Shown here: positions 1 to 7,328 of the stretch, piece after piece | Numbering within the stretch: the stretch's first letter is position 1 | Layout of the letters: each line of letters starts with the position of its first letter | Position numbers and translations under genes: made by a program | The notes under the pieces: model-generated | Database searches by the model: none | Seen by the model: only the letters and a program-made list of their open reading frames with translations | What the model was told of the DNA's origin: nothing | DNA from: Blastopirellula retiformator | GTDB lineage: Bacteria; Planctomycetota; Planctomycetia; Pirellulales; Pirellulaceae | Assembly (NCBI RefSeq): GCF_007859755.1 | Contig: NZ_SJPF01000001.1 | Coordinates: 784,734-848,733, forward strand | Direction: 5' to 3' | DNA length: 64,000 bases

Positions 1-487
1 CGCCGCCAACACGCCGTTTCGTCGCCACAAGACTTGGGTGCATGAAGGGGGAATCAGCACGCCGCTGATCGCCCATTGGCCGAGCGGCATCAAAGCCCGC
101 GGCGAACTCCGCAACACGCCAGCCCACGTGATCGACATCGTCCCGACGATTCTAGAAACGGTCGGCGCCGAAAAACCGGCCGAGTGGGAAGGCGAAACCA
201 TTCCCGCCGCGCCCGGCAAGAGTCTGGTACCGGCGCTCGCCAAAGACGTGACGATCGACCGCGACTACATCTGGTGGCTGCACGAAGGAAACCGCGCCAT
301 CCGCGTCGGCAACTGGAAACTGGTCGCCGCCGAAGGGGACGCGTGGGAACTGTACGACCTAAGCGTCGACCGGGCCGAGTCGAGCAACCTGGCGTCGCAG
401 AATCCCGAGAAGGCGAAACAGCTGGAAGCTCTGTGGACCAAGCAGCTAGAAGCGTCGATCGAGCTGGCGAAGAAGTCCACAAAATAG
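1..487 (+). CDS. Sulfatase (arylsulfatase type), C-terminal part, gene starts before the window
   Basis: Seen: reading from base 2 the frame is open from the window edge to TAG at 485-487, giving 161 residues without a start. It carries the typical sulfatase C-terminal features: TWVHEGG followed by STPLIAHWP, and near the end WELYDL with DRAESSNLA. Known: formylglycine sulfatases with this ending hydrolyse sulfate esters, often of polysaccharides, and planctomycetes carry them in large numbers, usually secreted. The catalytic CxPSR motif would lie upstream of the window, so activity and signal peptide cannot be judged. A GTG at 38 is internal to the domain and is not the start. Confidence 0.9.
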   Translation, partial: AANTPFRRHKTWVHEGGISTPLIAHWPSGIKARGELRNTPAHVIDIVPTILETVGAEKPAEWEGETIPAAPGKSLVPALAKDVTIDRDYIWWLHEGNRAIRVGNWKLVAAEGDAWELYDLSVDRAESSNLASQNPEKAKQLEALWTKQLEASIELAKKSTK

Positions 488-532
488 TAGCCCGAGGCGC
501 GAGCCCCGCAAGCAAGAGAGTGGGAACGCGCT

Positions 533-1093
533 ATGGAGGAGCCGCCTGAATCGCTGGAAGACGCGCTTGGTAGTGCGGTTTGGCGGCAGGACCTCGACGC
601 GGTTCAGCGATTGCTAGGCGCTGGCGCTAATCCGAATATTCCAGGTACCAACGGTGGTTGGTCTCCCCTCAGGCTCGCTGGCGAGCATGATGAGACCGGC
701 GAAATTGTCCGCGCCCTGGTAGCCGCTGGCGCCGACGTCAATCTTCAGGACGAACATGATGGTTCCACGCCATTGCATCAGGCCGTGGACATGGCGATCG
801 ACGGAACGATTCAGATGAATCGGGCAGAAATTGACTGGACGACCGTTGGGGTTTACCTGGAACTGGGAGCCGACCTCAACATCGCCGATCACCGTGGTAG
901 GACCGCCGCGGATATCGCGGCGGCCTACGGCGACAACGCCGAGCGGTCGTTTGACGAGTTTCTAAGGACCCCAGAGGCGCAGGCTGAATCGGCGTGGCTC
1001 CGTCTTGCGCTGCACTGTTTCTGTAGGTCAGGCCTCGGCCTGACGCTGCGCTGCTATCGAGCATCGCAGCGGATCCCTCAGGCCAAGGCCTGA
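533..1093 (+). CDS. Ankyrin-repeat protein
   Basis: A 186-residue protein with ATG at 533, 45 bases after the sulfatase stop. Three to four degenerate ankyrin repeats are visible: DALGSAVWRQDLDAVQRLL, then GWSPLRLAGEHDETGEIVRAL with AAGADVN, then GSTPLHQAVD, then LGADLNIADHRGRTAADIAA. There is no signal peptide or membrane segment, so it is probably a cytoplasmic protein-interaction module. The last 24 or so residues are read out of the nested palindrome at 1023-1098 and probably are not part of the ancestral protein. It converges on, and overlaps, the methyltransferase gene of the other strand. The specific partner is unknown. Confidence 0.75.
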   Translation: MEEPPESLEDALGSAVWRQDLDAVQRLLGAGANPNIPGTNGGWSPLRLAGEHDETGEIVRALVAAGADVNLQDEHDGSTPLHQAVDMAIDGTIQMNRAEIDWTTVGVYLELGADLNIADHRGRTAADIAAAYGDNAERSFDEFLRTPEAQAESAWLRLALHCFCRSGLGLTLRCYRASQRIPQAKA

Positions 1094-1098
1094 CCTAC
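1023..1098. repeat. Nested palindromic (REP-like) element
   Basis: A 21-base arm at 1023-1043 (GTAGGTCAGGCCTCGGCCTGA) is repeated inverted at 1078-1098 with one mismatch. Each arm is itself almost palindromic around AGGCCT/GGCCT, and the centre holds CGCTGCG...CGCAGCG, so three hairpins nest within one. Both convergent genes end inside it. The structure resembles REP/BIME-type elements; other copies of this exact arm were not seen in the window. Confidence 0.75.
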
Positions 1099-1993
1099 GC
1101 GGAATCCAAAGGCCGACGTTGCGCTGATAACGCTCATACGCTGCGCCAAAGCGTTGCTTTAGATCGGCTTCTTCGACCGGGCGAACCGTCAGGTGCCAGA
1201 TCACGGCGCCGGCCAAGGCATAGGCGATCACCCCAAAGCTGCCCAGGAACATGCCCACCGCAATCGCCTGCGAGATCCCGGCGATCGCCATCGGGTTACG
1301 AACATAGCGATAGGGACCGGTGATGACCAACACTGGAGCGGCCGCCGTTGGCAGCGGCGTCCCTTTGCCGATCGTCGCCATCAGGACGGAACTCGAGAGA
1401 CCGATCGAAGCTCCCAGCATAAACAAGATGGGGCCAAAGATCGATTGGCCAGGCAACTGAAACGCCGTAAGGCCCAGGCGGTGCTCCAGTTCGACAATCG
1501 CCGCCGGAACAATGGCCAGCAGCGCCGCCCAGAAGATGACCGTCTGCAGCGTCATCCAGAGCAGAGCCGATCGACTGGCGAGCGGGGTCGCGCGAAAGAG
1601 CGCCGGCGTTTGTTCTGGCGTGCCGTAAATCGTCGCCATCGACAGCGTCATGCCGGCCAGCCCAACCATCAGCCCTGCCGCGATCCAGGCTTCGCCGGTC
1701 ATCAGGCTCACTCCCACGCAGGTCAGCGCCGGATACCAGGCCGCCGCCGCCAATCCCCAGACCGCCAGCCGGGCATGAGTCGCTTCCCGCAGCACAAAAA
1801 TCGCCGCCACCAGCGAGCCGACGACCAGCAGCAGAAGATCGCCGAGCCAGAACCCGAGCAGCGTCTCGCGCGGCCAGACAGCCGGTTGAAACCAGGCGGC
1901 CGACGCCGGAACCAGGCACAACAGCAACCACCACGCAGCCGTCGCCGCCGATTGCAAAAACAAGTAGCCGGCGACAACAGTTCGCGGGTGCAT
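1028..1993 (-). CDS. Membrane methyltransferase of the isoprenylcysteine/phospholipid methyltransferase superfamily
   Basis: A polytopic membrane protein of about 321 residues with hydrophobic segments along most of its length. The C-terminal part has the family signature GPYRYVRNPMAIAGI followed by a hydrophobic stretch, then EEADLKQRFGAAYERYQRNV. Known: this signature marks SAM-dependent membrane methyltransferases (ICMT/PEMT-like). The ATG at 1993 is chosen because GAGG lies six bases upstream; a TTG at 2005 is also in frame. After LWIPRR the coding sequence runs into the palindrome at 1023-1098, adding about 20 residues that look acquired. The substrate is unknown. Confidence 0.75.
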   Translation of the reverse strand: MHPRTVVAGYLFLQSAATAAWWLLLCLVPASAAWFQPAVWPRETLLGFWLGDLLLLVVGSLVAAIFVLREATHARLAVWGLAAAAWYPALTCVGVSLMTGEAWIAAGLMVGLAGMTLSMATIYGTPEQTPALFRATPLASRSALLWMTLQTVIFWAALLAIVPAAIVELEHRLGLTAFQLPGQSIFGPILFMLGASIGLSSSVLMATIGKGTPLPTAAAPVLVITGPYRYVRNPMAIAGISQAIAVGMFLGSFGVIAYALAGAVIWHLTVRPVEEADLKQRFGAAYERYQRNVGLWIPRRSGLGLRDPLRCSIAAQRQAEA

Positions 1994-2063
1994 GGTCAGC
2001 CTCAAAGCGCTGGTGGAATTAACGACCTAATTCCAACCGCAGGCAGCCCCGATTGTTCACCGA

Positions 2064-2620
2064 TAAAAATGGTTGACAAAGCGCACGGAATTTTGATCGA
2101 TTACCGCAAGCAAACCACTATCTGCGGATCCGTGACGATGGAACCGCAGATGAGCGCAGATAGGATGATAGAGAGGGGCGATTGCCCGTGCGAGGATGGA
2201 GCACTGGTCGGCGAAAAAAATCGATCTCGAGTCCACTTTCCATTCGGAAGCGAACTAGTCACGCGTTTCCGGTCGATGGCTCGCGACGCGAAAAAACTGC
2301 GCCGCAGTCCAGTCCCTTCCGGCATGAAAAAATGAACGCAACTGGTCCAGTCCACCACGATCGTAGCCCGAGGCGCGAGTCGAGGGAAAGCGGCCGCTCA
2401 TCGACCAGCCGCATGAAGAAAAAAACGAACGTAGGCAGTCCAGTCCGCGTAGGGCAGGCCGTGCCTTCCGAAGACAAACGCCCCGATGTCACGAACACGA
2501 AGAACCGTCAGAAAAAAGAAAACAGTCCAGTCCACTAGGAATCAAAAAAACGCGCGCCAGTGGTCCAGTTTTCCTGGCGCAAAAAAACGCGCATCGGCGG
2601 TCCAGTCCTGCCGGTGCGCT
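2064..2620. repeat. A-tract/GGTCCAGTCC hairpin array 1 (seven units with leader)
   Basis: Leader: TTGACAAAGCGCACGGAAT at 2073, continuing to GATCGATT at 2102. Units: a run of 6-7 A (starts 2214, 2291, 2327, 2419, 2512, 2544, 2581), then 6-12 variable bases, then (A/G)GTCCAGTCC (starts 2306, 2344, 2437, 2524, 2599; shortened at 2230 and 2562). In the last two units the motif is the loop of a clear hairpin: 2554-2560 with 2574-2580, and 2589-2598 with 2610-2619. On the minus strand each such unit reads as stem, loop GGACTGGACC, stem, then T6-7, like an intrinsic terminator. The motif falls in different reading frames, so it is not protein coding. A second array with the same leader lies at 61221-61679. 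Function unknown. Confidence 0.75.
2363..2395 (+). repeat. Left arm of a 33-bp inverted repeat inside array 1
   Basis: GTAGCCCGAGGCGCGAG through GCGGCC. It pairs with 2624-2657 on the other strand at about 30 of 33 positions with one inserted A. The pair brackets units four to seven of array 1. The same core GTAGCCCGAGGCGCGAG also follows the sulfatase gene at 487-504, so this is a dispersed sequence. Confidence 0.7.
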
Positions 2621-2623
2621 TGT

Positions 2624-2657
2624 GGCCGCTTTTCCCTCGGCTTGCGCCTCGGGTTAC
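2624..2657 (-). repeat. Right arm of the 33-bp inverted repeat
   Basis: Reverse complement begins GTAACCCGAGGCGCAAGCC and ends GCGGCC, matching 2363-2395. It sits eight bases downstream of the stop of the minus-strand secreted-protein gene. Confidence 0.7.
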
Positions 2658-2664
2658 TACTGCT

Positions 2665-3216
2665 TTACTGAACAGGTTTGACCGCAGCGGCCCAGCGGGT
2701 TAGCAGCTCTAGGCCTTCTTCTTTACTGGCGACGATCATCAGAACGGTCGTGTAGCTGGTGAAGAAGATTCGTTCGCGGACGAATTTCGAGACGCCGTCG
2801 GCGTTTTTGTATTCGAGATCGAGAAACAGCGGCTTCGAAAAATCGTACGTCGTCAGGTCCGGAATCGTTTTCTTGGCGACCTGGAAGTTGAGCTGGCCCA
2901 TTGTTTGCTCGGCCTGGTCGACGTACTTTTTGACCTCGGCGATCTTGTCGGCATTGGTTTTGGGGACGTCGAGCGTGATCGTGACCAACACTTCGCCGCT
3001 GACCCCTTCGCGGGATACTTCGACCTGGAAGCCGGTGAATTGGTCGCCGGTGATGATCGGCGTTTTCGTGGTGCTGAAACCGAGCGGCGGCTCGGGCATT
3101 ATCAGGTAGTTGCGCTGCACGATTTGGCGGTTGGCCTCGGTGTCGGGCGGCTGGGCTCCGGCCAGGGCCGTTAGACAGAACAACGTGCAGATTGAGAAGA
3201 GAGCGGCGTTACGCAT
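2665..3216 (-). CDS. Secreted protein of unknown function
   Basis: A 183-residue protein starting MRNAALFSICTLFCLTALAGAQ, a standard signal peptide with cleavage expected after AGA. The mature part is a mixed sequence without cysteines, repeats or recognisable catalytic motifs; it contains PEPPLGFSTTKTPIITG and a segment VRERIFFTSYTTVLMIVASKEE. I do not recognise a family. It is probably periplasmic or exported. It is a single gene on the minus strand between the MBL exonuclease and array 1; the terminator-like units of the array lie directly downstream and could end its transcript. Confidence 0.7.
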   Translation of the reverse strand: MRNAALFSICTLFCLTALAGAQPPDTEANRQIVQRNYLIMPEPPLGFSTTKTPIITGDQFTGFQVEVSREGVSGEVLVTITLDVPKTNADKIAEVKKYVDQAEQTMGQLNFQVAKKTIPDLTTYDFSKPLFLDLEYKNADGVSKFVRERIFFTSYTTVLMIVASKEEGLELLTRWAAAVKPVQ

Positions 3217-3283
3217 GGTCGGTACTCAGCGAGAGGAGGTTACGTCAGGTTGTAGATCAGCAGCGTGAAAGGGTAGGGGATCG

Positions 3284-4261
3284 CTAACCAAGCCAATAGG
3301 CCTGGTGGCCGCGGCGAAGCAGATCGTCGACAAACTTTTTGGGGCCGTGCGTGCAGTAGATTCGCTGCGGCGCGACTTGCTCAATCGTTTCAAGCAGTTC
3401 GCCATAGTCAGCGTGATCAGATAGGGGAATCACATGGTCGCACCGATAGCGCGCCGCCAAGCGCGGATTCCAGCCCCAGCCGGTCATGGCGAACCGTTCG
3501 GCGTGGACGACTCCTCGCACATCGCAGCCCCGCTGCGATCGGGGCGCCGTCACGATCGCATGCCCCGGTTTCGGCCGGCCGTCGTACAGTTCAAAGTGGC
3601 CCAGATCGCAACCGCATTCAGTATAGATTTGACTGATGTCGTAGACCGCCTGGGGTTGTTGGACGCGGATCCCATGCTCGGTCAAGATCTTGGTCACCTC
3701 CTGGGCCTTCCCCAGGACGTAGGCGTGGATCATCGGCGTCGCGCCGCGGCGGAGCGACTTTTCGACCAGTTCGACAAACTGGGCGATCGTTTCGCTACGC
3801 GGGGGCAAGCGGTAAAAGGGATCGCCGAAAGTGCACTCCATCACCAGGATGTCGGAGTGCGGCAGATCAGCCTGGCCGGCGGTGTACGACTGGCCGAGCC
3901 GATAGTCGCCGGTATAGAGGACCGAGCCTTCGTCGGTTTCGGCCAGCAGCATCGCCGAGCCAAGCACGTGCCCGGCTGACAGCGGAGTGAGCCGCGTGCC
4001 GCGAAACTCGAACGGTTGGCCCAGCGGCATTTCGCGGTAGGTCGTTTCGCCAATCCGGTGCCGGACCAGGGCCGCAGTCTCCGGCGTGCAAAGGACGGTC
4101 TGGTGCCGGGCCGAGTGATCCATGTGGGCGTGCGAAATGAAGCCGAACTGCTGCCGCCGGCGGACATCGAGACCGATATGCCCCGGCAGCAGAAAGAGCC
4201 CGCGATCGAAATAGAAGTTCTCGCGGGGTCTGGCGTCGATTTCAAACAGCGATTTTTGCAT
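3284..4261 (-). CDS. MBL-fold exonuclease, DNA-ligase-associated/mRNA-3'-processing type
   Basis: A 325-residue metallo-beta-lactamase-fold protein starting MQKSLFEIDARP at 4261. Metal-binding motifs are visible in order: SHAHMDHS, SAGHVLGSAM, YTGDYRLG, MECTFGDP and PLSDHADY near the C-terminus, followed by CTHGP. Known: this arrangement is typical of ligase-associated DNA exonucleases related to the Ysh1/CPSF73 nucleases. No DNA ligase or helicase gene is next to it here, so the exact role is open (DNA end processing is the default). A longer frame to 4402 exists but its extra residues look non-coding. Confidence 0.8.
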   Translation of the reverse strand: MQKSLFEIDARPRENFYFDRGLFLLPGHIGLDVRRRQQFGFISHAHMDHSARHQTVLCTPETAALVRHRIGETTYREMPLGQPFEFRGTRLTPLSAGHVLGSAMLLAETDEGSVLYTGDYRLGQSYTAGQADLPHSDILVMECTFGDPFYRLPPRSETIAQFVELVEKSLRRGATPMIHAYVLGKAQEVTKILTEHGIRVQQPQAVYDISQIYTECGCDLGHFELYDGRPKPGHAIVTAPRSQRGCDVRGVVHAERFAMTGWGWNPRLAARYRCDHVIPLSDHADYGELLETIEQVAPQRIYCTHGPKKFVDDLLRRGHQAYWLG

Positions 4262-4469
4262 GGGAGACGAACTGTCGCGCTGCGGGGCCGCTATCTTTGG
4301 AGTGGAAACCGAGTTATCATAACAGTTTACGTCGCCGGGCGAGAACCTTCTCCCCCCCGGGCGACGTAGAATAGAGAGGATTCGGCAGGAGTCTCGGTTC
4401 AAGTTGAGCCGGGCGGAATGTCGAAAATCAGGAAGTTGCCGTCTTACCAGGCGGTACTCTTGCGCTTCA

Positions 4470-4835
4470 GGGGGCGAATTGGAATCGACCGGATAGTCTG
4501 AAGTGTAAGTGGCGTGTCGAGGTTGGTCAGTGGGCCTCGTTAAAAGCTGACTACAACTATAATTGCCGAGAATAACACTCTCGCTCTTGCTGCCTAGTTT
4601 ACTAGGTTAGCTTGCCGGTTGAAGGTCTTTGTCGGAGAGATCTGAAAGCCGGTCGCCAATTCCGACTCGTCTTCAGTCACGCAAAGCACGCTGAGGACTA
4701 AATAAAGTTCTTTGCTAGTTGAGGAAGTATCCCGTCGATTGGAGCCTTCCTCAGCGAAATTCAAATAGTCGACTACACACGTAGAAGCTTGCATGGAAAT
4801 GTCGCGGGACGCGGGTTCAAATCCCGCCGCCTCCA
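4470..4835 (+). ncRNA. ssrA: tmRNA (transfer-messenger RNA)
   Basis: The 5' end GGGGGCG (4470-4476) pairs with CGCCTCC (4828-4834), forming the seven-pair acceptor stem of the tRNA-like domain with one G-U pair; the discriminator A is 4835 and CCA is not encoded. The T-arm GGGTTCAAATCCC is at 4813-4825. The tag reading frame GCC GAG AAT AAC ACT CTC GCT CTT GCT GCC TAG at 4565-4597 encodes AENNTLALAA, a standard degradation tag ending in LALAA. At 366 bases it is a normal one-piece tmRNA, which rescues stalled ribosomes with SmpB. Its 3' end is a common integration site and is followed by a mobile-element region. Confidence 0.95.
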
Positions 4836-4841
4836 TCAACA

Positions 4842-4882
4842 AACAGCCACTTGCCTGACACGCAAGTGGCTGTTTTCGTTTG
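4842..4882 (+). terminator. Intrinsic terminator of the tmRNA gene
   Basis: Perfect 13-bp stem: AACAGCCACTTGC (4842-4854) pairs with GCAAGTGGCTGTT (4862-4874), a seven-base loop, followed by TTCGTTTGG. It sits seven bases after the tmRNA 3' end. Confidence 0.9.
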
Positions 4883-4916
4883 GTTTACGACGATTCCGAC
4901 CACTCATCAAAACCGC

Positions 4917-4998
4917 TTCTATGGGACACAATTCTTCAATTGTCCCATAAACACAAGGATTTGGTGTCCCATTGTTGTGCGGCTTGTGTCCCATAGAA
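4917..4998. repeat. Cluster of ATGGGACA/TGTCCCAT motifs in an inverted arrangement
   Basis: TTCTATGGGACACAA at 4917-4931 is found exactly inverted at 4984-4998. Between them TGTCCCAT occurs at 4941 and 4965 (and at 4987 in the right arm), spaced 24 and 22 bases. The inner pair 4921-4933/4936-4948 could also fold as a hairpin. It lies between ssrA and an HTH fragment, so recombinase binding sites or an operator are possible. Confidence 0.6.
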
Positions 4999-5012
4999 CC
5001 GCAACGACACGG

Positions 5013-5243
5013 TCATTTGTTCCGCTCTTTGGCGAGGTAGCGGTAGACGGTCGCAACCGAGATTTTGAGCTTCTTTGCAATGTCGTTTCGCTTAATCCCT
5101 TCGTCCGCAAGCTGGATGATCTTCTCACCAACGGAGCGACGAAGTCTTCCGCCGCCACCTGTCTTTCGCTCCTGCGGAAACGGATCATCTGGCGTGGCAT
5201 CGAACATCGGCTTCAGTGGAGTGCTCCCCAAATCCTGATCCAT
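5013..5243 (-). pseudogene. Resolvase-type helix-turn-helix fragment
   Basis: A 76-residue reading frame ending in a helix-turn-helix of the Hin/resolvase C-terminal type: GEKIIQLADEGIKRNDIAKKLKISVATVYRYL, preceded by GGGGRLRRS. The catalytic N-terminal domain expected of a serine recombinase is absent. Its 5' end lies four bases from the IS3 element at 5247, so the gene has probably been cut by that insertion, although a stand-alone small HTH protein starting at the ATG at 5243 is possible. Confidence 0.55.
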
Positions 5244-5288
5244 TCGTTATGAAAGATCCAGAGCCAAAATTCTGGCGAAGGATTTTTT

Positions 5289-5570
5289 ATGAGTAAGAAG
5301 CGACGTCGGCATTCGGCCGAACAGATCATCAAGAAGTTGCGGGACGCGGACGCCATGTTGGCGGCTGGCAAGAGCGTTGGCGAAGTGCTTCAGGCGTTGG
5401 AAGTGAGCGAGGCGACGCTCAGCCGTTGGCGAACGCAGTACGGCGGCATGAAGAGCGAAGAGGCGAAGCGGCTGAAATCGCTCGAAGAAGAGAACAACCG
5501 GCTGAAACGGATCATCGCCGATCAAGCGCTCGACATCTCGATGCTGAAGGAGATCGCCAAGGGAAACTGA
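5289..5570 (+). CDS. IS3-family transposase OrfA
   Basis: A 93-residue protein with an N-terminal helix-turn-helix (SAEQIIKKLRDADAMLAAGKSVGEVLQAL, SEATLSRWR) and a leucine-zipper-like tail (LKSLEEENNRLKRIIADQALDISML) that allows oligomerisation in this family. It binds the IS ends and regulates transposition. The stop TGA is immediately preceded by GGGAAAC (5561-5567), a canonical minus-one slippery heptamer in the correct phase (G GGA AAC). Confidence 0.9.
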   Translation: MSKKRRRHSAEQIIKKLRDADAMLAAGKSVGEVLQALEVSEATLSRWRTQYGGMKSEEAKRLKSLEEENNRLKRIIADQALDISMLKEIAKGN

Positions 5571-6487
5571 CCACCCCTCAGTCGCGCCGCGAGGCGGTCA
5601 AGCAGCTTCAGGAGAACTATTCGGTCTCCGAGCGGCGGGCCTGTCGCGTGCTCGATCTGCCTCGATCGAGCCAGCGATTTGAGGGGAAGCCGAGGGACGA
5701 AGACGCCCGCCTGACCAAGCGAATTTTGGAGCTGGTGCGCGAGCGTCCGCGTTGGGGCTATCGCCAGATCTGTCAGCTGTTGCGACGCGAGGGGGAAACC
5801 TTGAACATGAAAAAGATGCACCGACTCTGGAAAGCGGCCGGGCTGAAAGTTCCGCAAAAACGCCGGAAAAAGCGGGCGACCGGCGTTTCAACGAACGCTT
5901 GCCACGTGCAGCCGGCCAGCTTCATGCATGACGTTTGGACGTGGGATTTCATTCAGTCGTCGACGATCGACGGGCGAACGATCCGCTTTTTGAACATCGT
6001 CGACGAGTACACGCGGCAGTGCCTGACGATCAAAGTGGGCCGCAGCATCACAAGCGAAGATGCGATCGATACGCTGGCCGAACTCTTCTCGATGCATGGC
6101 GTGCCGAAGCGAATTCGCTGCGACAACGGCCCAGAGTTCATCTCGTGCGCGATCAAGACGTGGCTGGTGCTGATCGGCGTCGAGGTGCTGTACATCGAGC
6201 CAGGCTCGCCGTGGCAAAACGGCTTTTGCGAAAGCTTCAATAGTCGCCTACGTGATGAGTACCTGCACCAGACCGACCTGCGGAACGAGGAGGACGCGAG
6301 GATCAAAGCTCGGGCCTGGCGAGAAGACTTCAACGAGCGACGCCCGCACAGCAGCTTGGGCTACCTGACCCCGTCCGAGTTCGCGCGTCGCTGTGCCGCT
6401 TCCACTCCAGTCGCTGCGCTCCTTCCGCTGCAGCGGCACAGCGACCCCACCCAATCGTTACCTGTTTCCCAAACCGATCTTTCATAA
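5567..6487 (+). CDS. IS3-family transposase OrfB (DDE integrase), made by minus-one frameshift
   Basis: After slippage at 5561-5567 translation continues LTTPQSRREAV... for 306 residues. The integrase core has the expected acidic residues: D in VWTWDFI, D in RCDNGPEF and E in GFCESFNSRLRDEY, followed by NERRPHSSLGYLTPSEFA. An upstream HTH_21 segment is present (ERPRWGYRQICQLLRREG). The stop TAA lies within the right terminal repeat. There is no good independent start, supporting the OrfAB fusion as the transposase. Confidence 0.9.
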   Translation: MTTPQSRREAVKQLQENYSVSERRACRVLDLPRSSQRFEGKPRDEDARLTKRILELVRERPRWGYRQICQLLRREGETLNMKKMHRLWKAAGLKVPQKRRKKRATGVSTNACHVQPASFMHDVWTWDFIQSSTIDGRTIRFLNIVDEYTRQCLTIKVGRSITSEDAIDTLAELFSMHGVPKRIRCDNGPEFISCAIKTWLVLIGVEVLYIEPGSPWQNGFCESFNSRLRDEYLHQTDLRNEEDARIKARAWREDFNERRPHSSLGYLTPSEFARRCAASTPVAALLPLQRHSDPTQSLPVSQTDLS

Positions 6488-6489
6488 GG

Positions 6490-6947
6490 CTTGGTACAGA
6501 AAAAGGGGGCAGGCCACTTCCTTCGTTTCCGAATGAACTAGCGGAACGAATCTTGGAAGAGACCGAAGTCCTGCGAATGATCGCCCTGGAAAACAACCCA
6601 CGCAACAAAGCCATCCTTCTCACCTTCTATGCTGGTGGCTTTCGGGTGAGTGAAGTAGCGGCTTTGAAATGGAAGCACCTGCAAAGCCGTGATGAAGCTG
6701 GTCAAATCACAGTCTTTGCCAAGGGCGGGAAGACCAATTCGGTTTTGATGCCTGCGGCGGTCTGGGTTCAACTTGTGGTGTTGCGTGGTGATGACTCAGG
6801 CGAATCACCCGTTTTCCGTAGCCGGAAGAAAGGTCACCTATCCGAGTGCCAGATTTGGCGGATCGTGCGTAAAGCTGCGGAGCGTGCTGGGATTGAAAAA
6901 GCCGTATCGTGCCACTGGCTACGACATGCCCATGCTTCACACTCGCT
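6490..6947 (+). pseudogene. Tyrosine recombinase (phage-type integrase) catalytic-domain fragment
   Basis: In-frame from the right edge of the first IS: GRPLPSFPNELAERILEETEV, then the catalytic core with GGFRVSEVAALKW (Arg I), FAKGGKT (Lys) and CHWLRHAHASH (His-x-x-Arg). The sequence is cut at 6948 by the second IS, before the second His/Trp and the nucleophilic Tyr, and its N-terminal DNA-binding domain is missing to the left of 6488. It is therefore inactive. It could be the integrase of an element that entered at ssrA. Confidence 0.85.
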
Positions 6948-7037
6948 TGAAGTGGACCCCAGTTTTCGGACCACGGGTTAAGGTGGATTTCTTCGACTCT
7001 CCAGAGAGGATATCGTGGCGTCATCAGGAGAATTCAG

Positions 7038-7328
7038 ATGGCGCGAAAGCGGCGGCGGTTTGATGCGGCGTTTAAGGCCAAGGTGGCTCTCGAAGCGGTT
7101 CGCGGGCTGAAGACGATCAACGAGATAGCTTTGCAATTTAAGGTCCACCCGAACCAGGTCACGCTCTGGAAGAAGCAGCTGCTGAATGGGGCCGAGCAGG
7201 CCTTTGAAGGGGGCAGCGCGAAGCCTGCCAAGAGCGATGAGCCCGATCCGGCCGAGTTGTATGAGCAGATCGGACGACTGAAGGTCGAGCTGGAGTGGCT
7301 CAAAAAAAAAGTTGCCGAGAACTCGTGA
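7038..7328 (+). CDS. IS3-family transposase OrfA (IS911/IS2-like)
   Basis: A 96-residue HTH_Tnp_1 protein: FDAAFKAKVALEAVRGLKTINEIALQFKVHPNQVTLWKKQLL, followed by a coiled-coil-like tail IGRLKVELEWLKKKVAE. An A9 run (7302-7310) lies just before the stop. The orfB frame is plus one relative to this one, so the usual minus-one shift would not join them; loss of one A by polymerase slippage would. Confidence 0.9.
   Translation: MARKRRRFDAAFKAKVALEAVRGLKTINEIALQFKVHPNQVTLWKKQLLNGAEQAFEGGSAKPAKSDEPDPAELYEQIGRLKVELEWLKKKVAENS

Larger units (their letters stand above)
5247..6487 (+). mobile_element. IS3-family insertion sequence, IS407-like group
   Basis: Ends are TTATGAAAGATC (5247-5258) and its exact reverse complement (6476-6487). 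It contains orfA (5289-5570) and orfB joined by a minus-one frameshift, the normal IS3 arrangement. If the element is taken to start TG and end CA, its boundaries are 5250 and 6484. No target-site duplication could be identified, which fits later rearrangement of the flanks. All three catalytic residues of the transposase are kept, so it may be active. Confidence 0.85.

Noticed and set aside
2064-2620. CRISPR array
   Set aside because: Units are not identical, spacers vary from 32 to 93 bases, the repeats are short and degenerate, and no cas gene is present.
4594-5252. Open frames at 4594-4842 and 4851-5252
   Set aside because: The first lies within the tmRNA gene and the second is the complement of the HTH fragment and the ATGGGACA cluster.
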